Below, piece by piece: positions 61,920 through 64,000 of a DNA stretch of 64,000 nucleotides. The first letter of the stretch is position 1; the number at the start of each line of letters is the position of its first letter. The translations under genes and the position numbers were made by a program. Under the pieces are notes generated by a model, which saw nothing but the letters and a program-made list of their open reading frames with translations, made no database searches and was not told the origin of the DNA. Source of the DNA: Rathayibacter tritici (GTDB lineage: Bacteria > Actinomycetota > Actinomycetes > Actinomycetales > Microbacteriaceae); assembly GCF_002932875.1 (NCBI RefSeq), contig NZ_PSWS01000058.1, positions 1 through 64,000 of the forward strand. The letters run 5' to 3'.

Positions 61920-62239
61920 TCGGAGCCGTCGGTCCGGGAGATCCCGCATCGACGCGAAGAAGGTTTACCGGGCGAGTACCGGGCCACAGGAGATCGCCAG
62001 CGTTCCGCGAATGGACGCGCCGGATCTCCGCTCCGCCGGGAGACGACCGCAGGTCGCACCGCGGGGGAGCGCGTGTCGGATAGTCAGTTCCGAGAGTGCA
62101 GCTGCAACCGGAGTCACGCGCCACGAGAGCGACGGGACCGGGGGAGCGGAAGGATTCGCGTCGGGCTGAGGCCCCTCGCACGAGAGAAGCATCCGGGAAG
62201 ACGACGCGGCGGACGACCCGGCCGAGGAGTGCACCAGGA

Positions 62240-64000
62240 ATGGTGGAAGACAACAGTACGAGCGGATCCGATCCGGACCGCGACGAGCCCCGCAGCGGGG
62301 CCAGGAAGATCAGCCGCCTCTTCGGTGGCCGCCGGGCCACCCGGCGGACCGAGTCGAGCGCGCCAGTGACAGGGGAGACGATCATCGACAGCAACGAGAC
62401 CGACCGGACCGCGATCGCGGGCGTCGGGCAGCCCGAATCGGGCAGTGCCGACCAGCCCGACACCGGAAGTGCCGACCAGCCCGACGCCGGAGGCGGGGTT
62501 GCCGCCGAGACCGGGAGTGCCGACCAGGACGGCAGCGCCGTTCAGGCGGGCGAGCCGTCAACGTCGACGGGCGCGGTGTTCGCTGATGCCCCGGCTCAGA
62601 CCGCGGCGGCCGATCAGGAGGAGCCACGACGTCCCGCCCTGCCGAGTCCGTCGCTCCTGTTCCAGGCGCCGGTCCTCCCCGACTACGTCGAACTGGCCCC
62701 GCTGCCGCCCCGCGGTGCACCGCTGGGCGTTGAGGAGGAGCGCGAGCGTCCCTCCGAGGAGCAGGGCTCCGTTCGCCGCCGCTCGCGCCGTCGCAGCGGC
62801 GAAAGTGAGCGCTCGGGGTCCAATGACCCGGAGAACACCGTGGTCCGGGTCCGCCAGCCGCGCGAGCAGCGCGAGACGCGCGAGCCCGAACTCATCACCG
62901 AGCCTCAGCGGATCAAGGGCTCCACTCGCCTCGAGGCGAAGAAGCAGCGCCGCCGCGATGGCCGCGACGCCGGCCGCCGGCGCACGGTGGTCACCGAGTC
63001 CGAGTTCCTCGCCCGCCGCGAGGCCGTGGACCGTGTCATGGTGGTCCGCTCGAAGGAGGACAGCATCCGCATCGGCGTGCTGGAGGACGGTGTGCTCGCC
63101 GAGCACTACGTCGCCCGCTCGCAGGAGGCGTCGCTGATCGGCAACGTCTACCTCGGTCGCGTGCAGAATGTCCTGCCCAGCATGGAGGCCGCCTTCGTCG
63201 ACATCGGACGTGGTCGCAACGCCGTGCTCTACTCCGGCGAGGTCGACTGGGACGCCGCGAACAACGCCGGTGGCCCGCGTCGCATCGAGCTGGCGCTCAA
63301 GCCCGGCGACCGCGTCCTCGTGCAGGTCTCGAAGGACCCCGTCGGCCACAAGGGCGCCCGGCTCACGAGCCAGATCTCCCTCCCCGGCCGCTACCTCGTC
63401 TACGTGCCCAACGGCTCGATGAACGGCATCTCGCGCAAGCTGCCCGACACGGAGCGCGCGCGCCTCAAGAAGATCCTGAAGGAGGTGCTCCCCGAGAACG
63501 TGGGCGTCATCGTGCGCACCGCCGCCGAGGGCGCCACGGAGGAGCAGCTGACCGTCGACGTCGAGCGCTTGACCGCGCAGTGGACCGCCCTCAGCACAAA
63601 GGCCGCAACCGGGCAGGCTCCCGCCCTCCTGCACAGCGAGCCCGACCTCCTGATCAAGATCGTCCGCGACGTCTTCAACGAGGACTTCGAGAAGATGGTG
63701 ATCGCCGGCGAGGACGCCCGCGAAATCATCGAGCTCTACCTCAGCCAGGTCGCCCCCGACCTGCTCGAGCGTGTCGAGATCTATACCGGCGAGAAGGACG
63801 CGTTCGACGAGTTCCGGATCACCGAGCAGATCGAGAAGGCGCTGGAGCGCAAGGTCTGGTTGCCCAGCGGCGGCTCGCTCGTGATCGACCGCACCGAGGC
63901 GATGACGGTGGTGGACGTGAACACCGGCAAGTTCGTCGGCTCGGGCGGCAACCTCGAGGAGACCGTCACCAAGAACAACCTGGAGGCGGCCGAGGAGATC
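62240..64000 (+). CDS. rne: ribonuclease E/G family protein (3' end outside window)
   Basis: This endoribonuclease takes part in RNA decay and rRNA processing. The frame is open from the ATG at 62240 to the window end (587 residues shown). A GAGGAG ribosome binding site precedes it. The N-terminal ~250 residues are charged and disordered, with three GSADQ-type repeats near residues 75-105 and a basic patch (RRRSRRRSGE). The catalytic part begins with FLARREAVDRVMVV. The S1 domain follows (LIGNVYLGRVQNVLPSMEAAFVDIG), then the DNase I-like region with SLVIDRTEAMTVVDVNTGK, whose Asp is a catalytic metal ligand. The second catalytic Asp and zinc-link lie outside. Confidence 0.95.
   Translation, partial: MVEDNSTSGSDPDRDEPRSGARKISRLFGGRRATRRTESSAPVTGETIIDSNETDRTAIAGVGQPESGSADQPDTGSADQPDAGGGVAAETGSADQDGSAVQAGEPSTSTGAVFADAPAQTAAADQEEPRRPALPSPSLLFQAPVLPDYVELAPLPPRGAPLGVEEERERPSEEQGSVRRRSRRRSGESERSGSNDPENTVVRVRQPREQRETREPELITEPQRIKGSTRLEAKKQRRRDGRDAGRRRTVVTESEFLARREAVDRVMVVRSKEDSIRIGVLEDGVLAEHYVARSQEASLIGNVYLGRVQNVLPSMEAAFVDIGRGRNAVLYSGEVDWDAANNAGGPRRIELALKPGDRVLVQVSKDPVGHKGARLTSQISLPGRYLVYVPNGSMNGISRKLPDTERARLKKILKEVLPENVGVIVRTAAEGATEEQLTVDVERLTAQWTALSTKAATGQAPALLHSEPDLLIKIVRDVFNEDFEKMVIAGEDAREIIELYLSQVAPDLLERVEIYTGEKDAFDEFRITEQIEKALERKVWLPSGGSLVIDRTEAMTVVDVNTGKFVGSGGNLEETVTKNNLEAAEEI

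Overview
The window is about 70% GC and packed with short-spaced genes. It reads as chromosome of a high-GC actinobacterium, most likely family Microbacteriaceae. The genus cannot be fixed from sequence alone; Rathayibacter-like gene content is my best guess. Supporting signs are the gatCAB, tig-clpP1-clpP2-clpX and ileS-folC-DUF4233-ndk-rne gene orders, a T-box leader before a long type 2 isoleucyl-tRNA synthetase, an Rv2466c-type DsbA protein, a DinB-fold protein of the mycothiol maleylpyruvate isomerase type, an SCO4848-type membrane protein, cell-wall-binding repeat 2 domains, and many GTG starts.

Layout. At 1-600 is the right end of an IS3-family insertion sequence, followed by a possibly truncated hypothetical gene. 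At 1072-4429 is gatCAB (tRNA-dependent amidotransferase), followed by a frameshifted GNAT-ASCH gene, a PspC protein and a glycine-rich membrane protein. At 6589-12929 come an acyl-CoA ligase, an NAD(P)-binding protein, a DinB-fold protein, DNA polymerase IV with short tandem repeats around its start, an EEP-fold hydrolase and small proteins. At 12949-16601 a TPP riboswitch controls an ECF thiamine-type transporter operon that ends in a P-loop kinase. At 16655-20256 are a metallopeptidase, tRNA-His, oligoribonuclease, tRNA-Arg and small membrane proteins. At 20343-31078 are an aldo/keto reductase, MsrA, an SSB paralogue, a secreted CWB2 protein, EttA, two thioesterases, a truncated haemoglobin and an MscS channel. 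At 31193-33311 are prpB and prpC (methylcitrate cycle), then aminopeptidase N, an Rv2466c-like protein, RpiB, an Fpg/Nei glycosylase and an amidohydrolase. At 39759-43054 are Dps, a two-component system and a gamma-carbonic anhydrase. At 43055-45071 is a three-gene unit: nucleotidyltransferase, PqqD-like protein and a Tat-exported two-repeat protein carrying a frameshift. At 45328-51621 are tRNA-Gly, tRNA-Pro, tig, clpP1, clpP2, clpX and a BenE-family transporter. At 51759-64000 are valS, a TetR regulator, T-box-ileS-folC-DUF4233-ndk, a VKOR protein and the start of RNase E.

Cooperation. GatCAB completes Gln/Asn-tRNA charging, and ValS and IleS sit back to back around a TetR gene. Trigger factor, ClpP1P2 and ClpX form the folding and proteolysis block. 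PrpB and PrpC process propionyl-CoA. The Yko transporter imports thiamine or its precursors when TPP is low. MsrA, Dps, the VKOR protein and the Rv2466c-like protein are redox or stress functions.

The most unusual parts are the nucleotidyltransferase/PqqD/Tat-protein unit (43055-45071), the repeat-built start region of dinB (9728-9941), the kinase at the end of the TPP-controlled operon, the GNAT-ASCH frameshift, a duplicated tRNA-Gly 3' end, and a shared TACNCT -10 hexamer before all four tRNA genes. Most of the window is ordinary housekeeping chromosome, and I see no CRISPR array, prophage or classical defence island.
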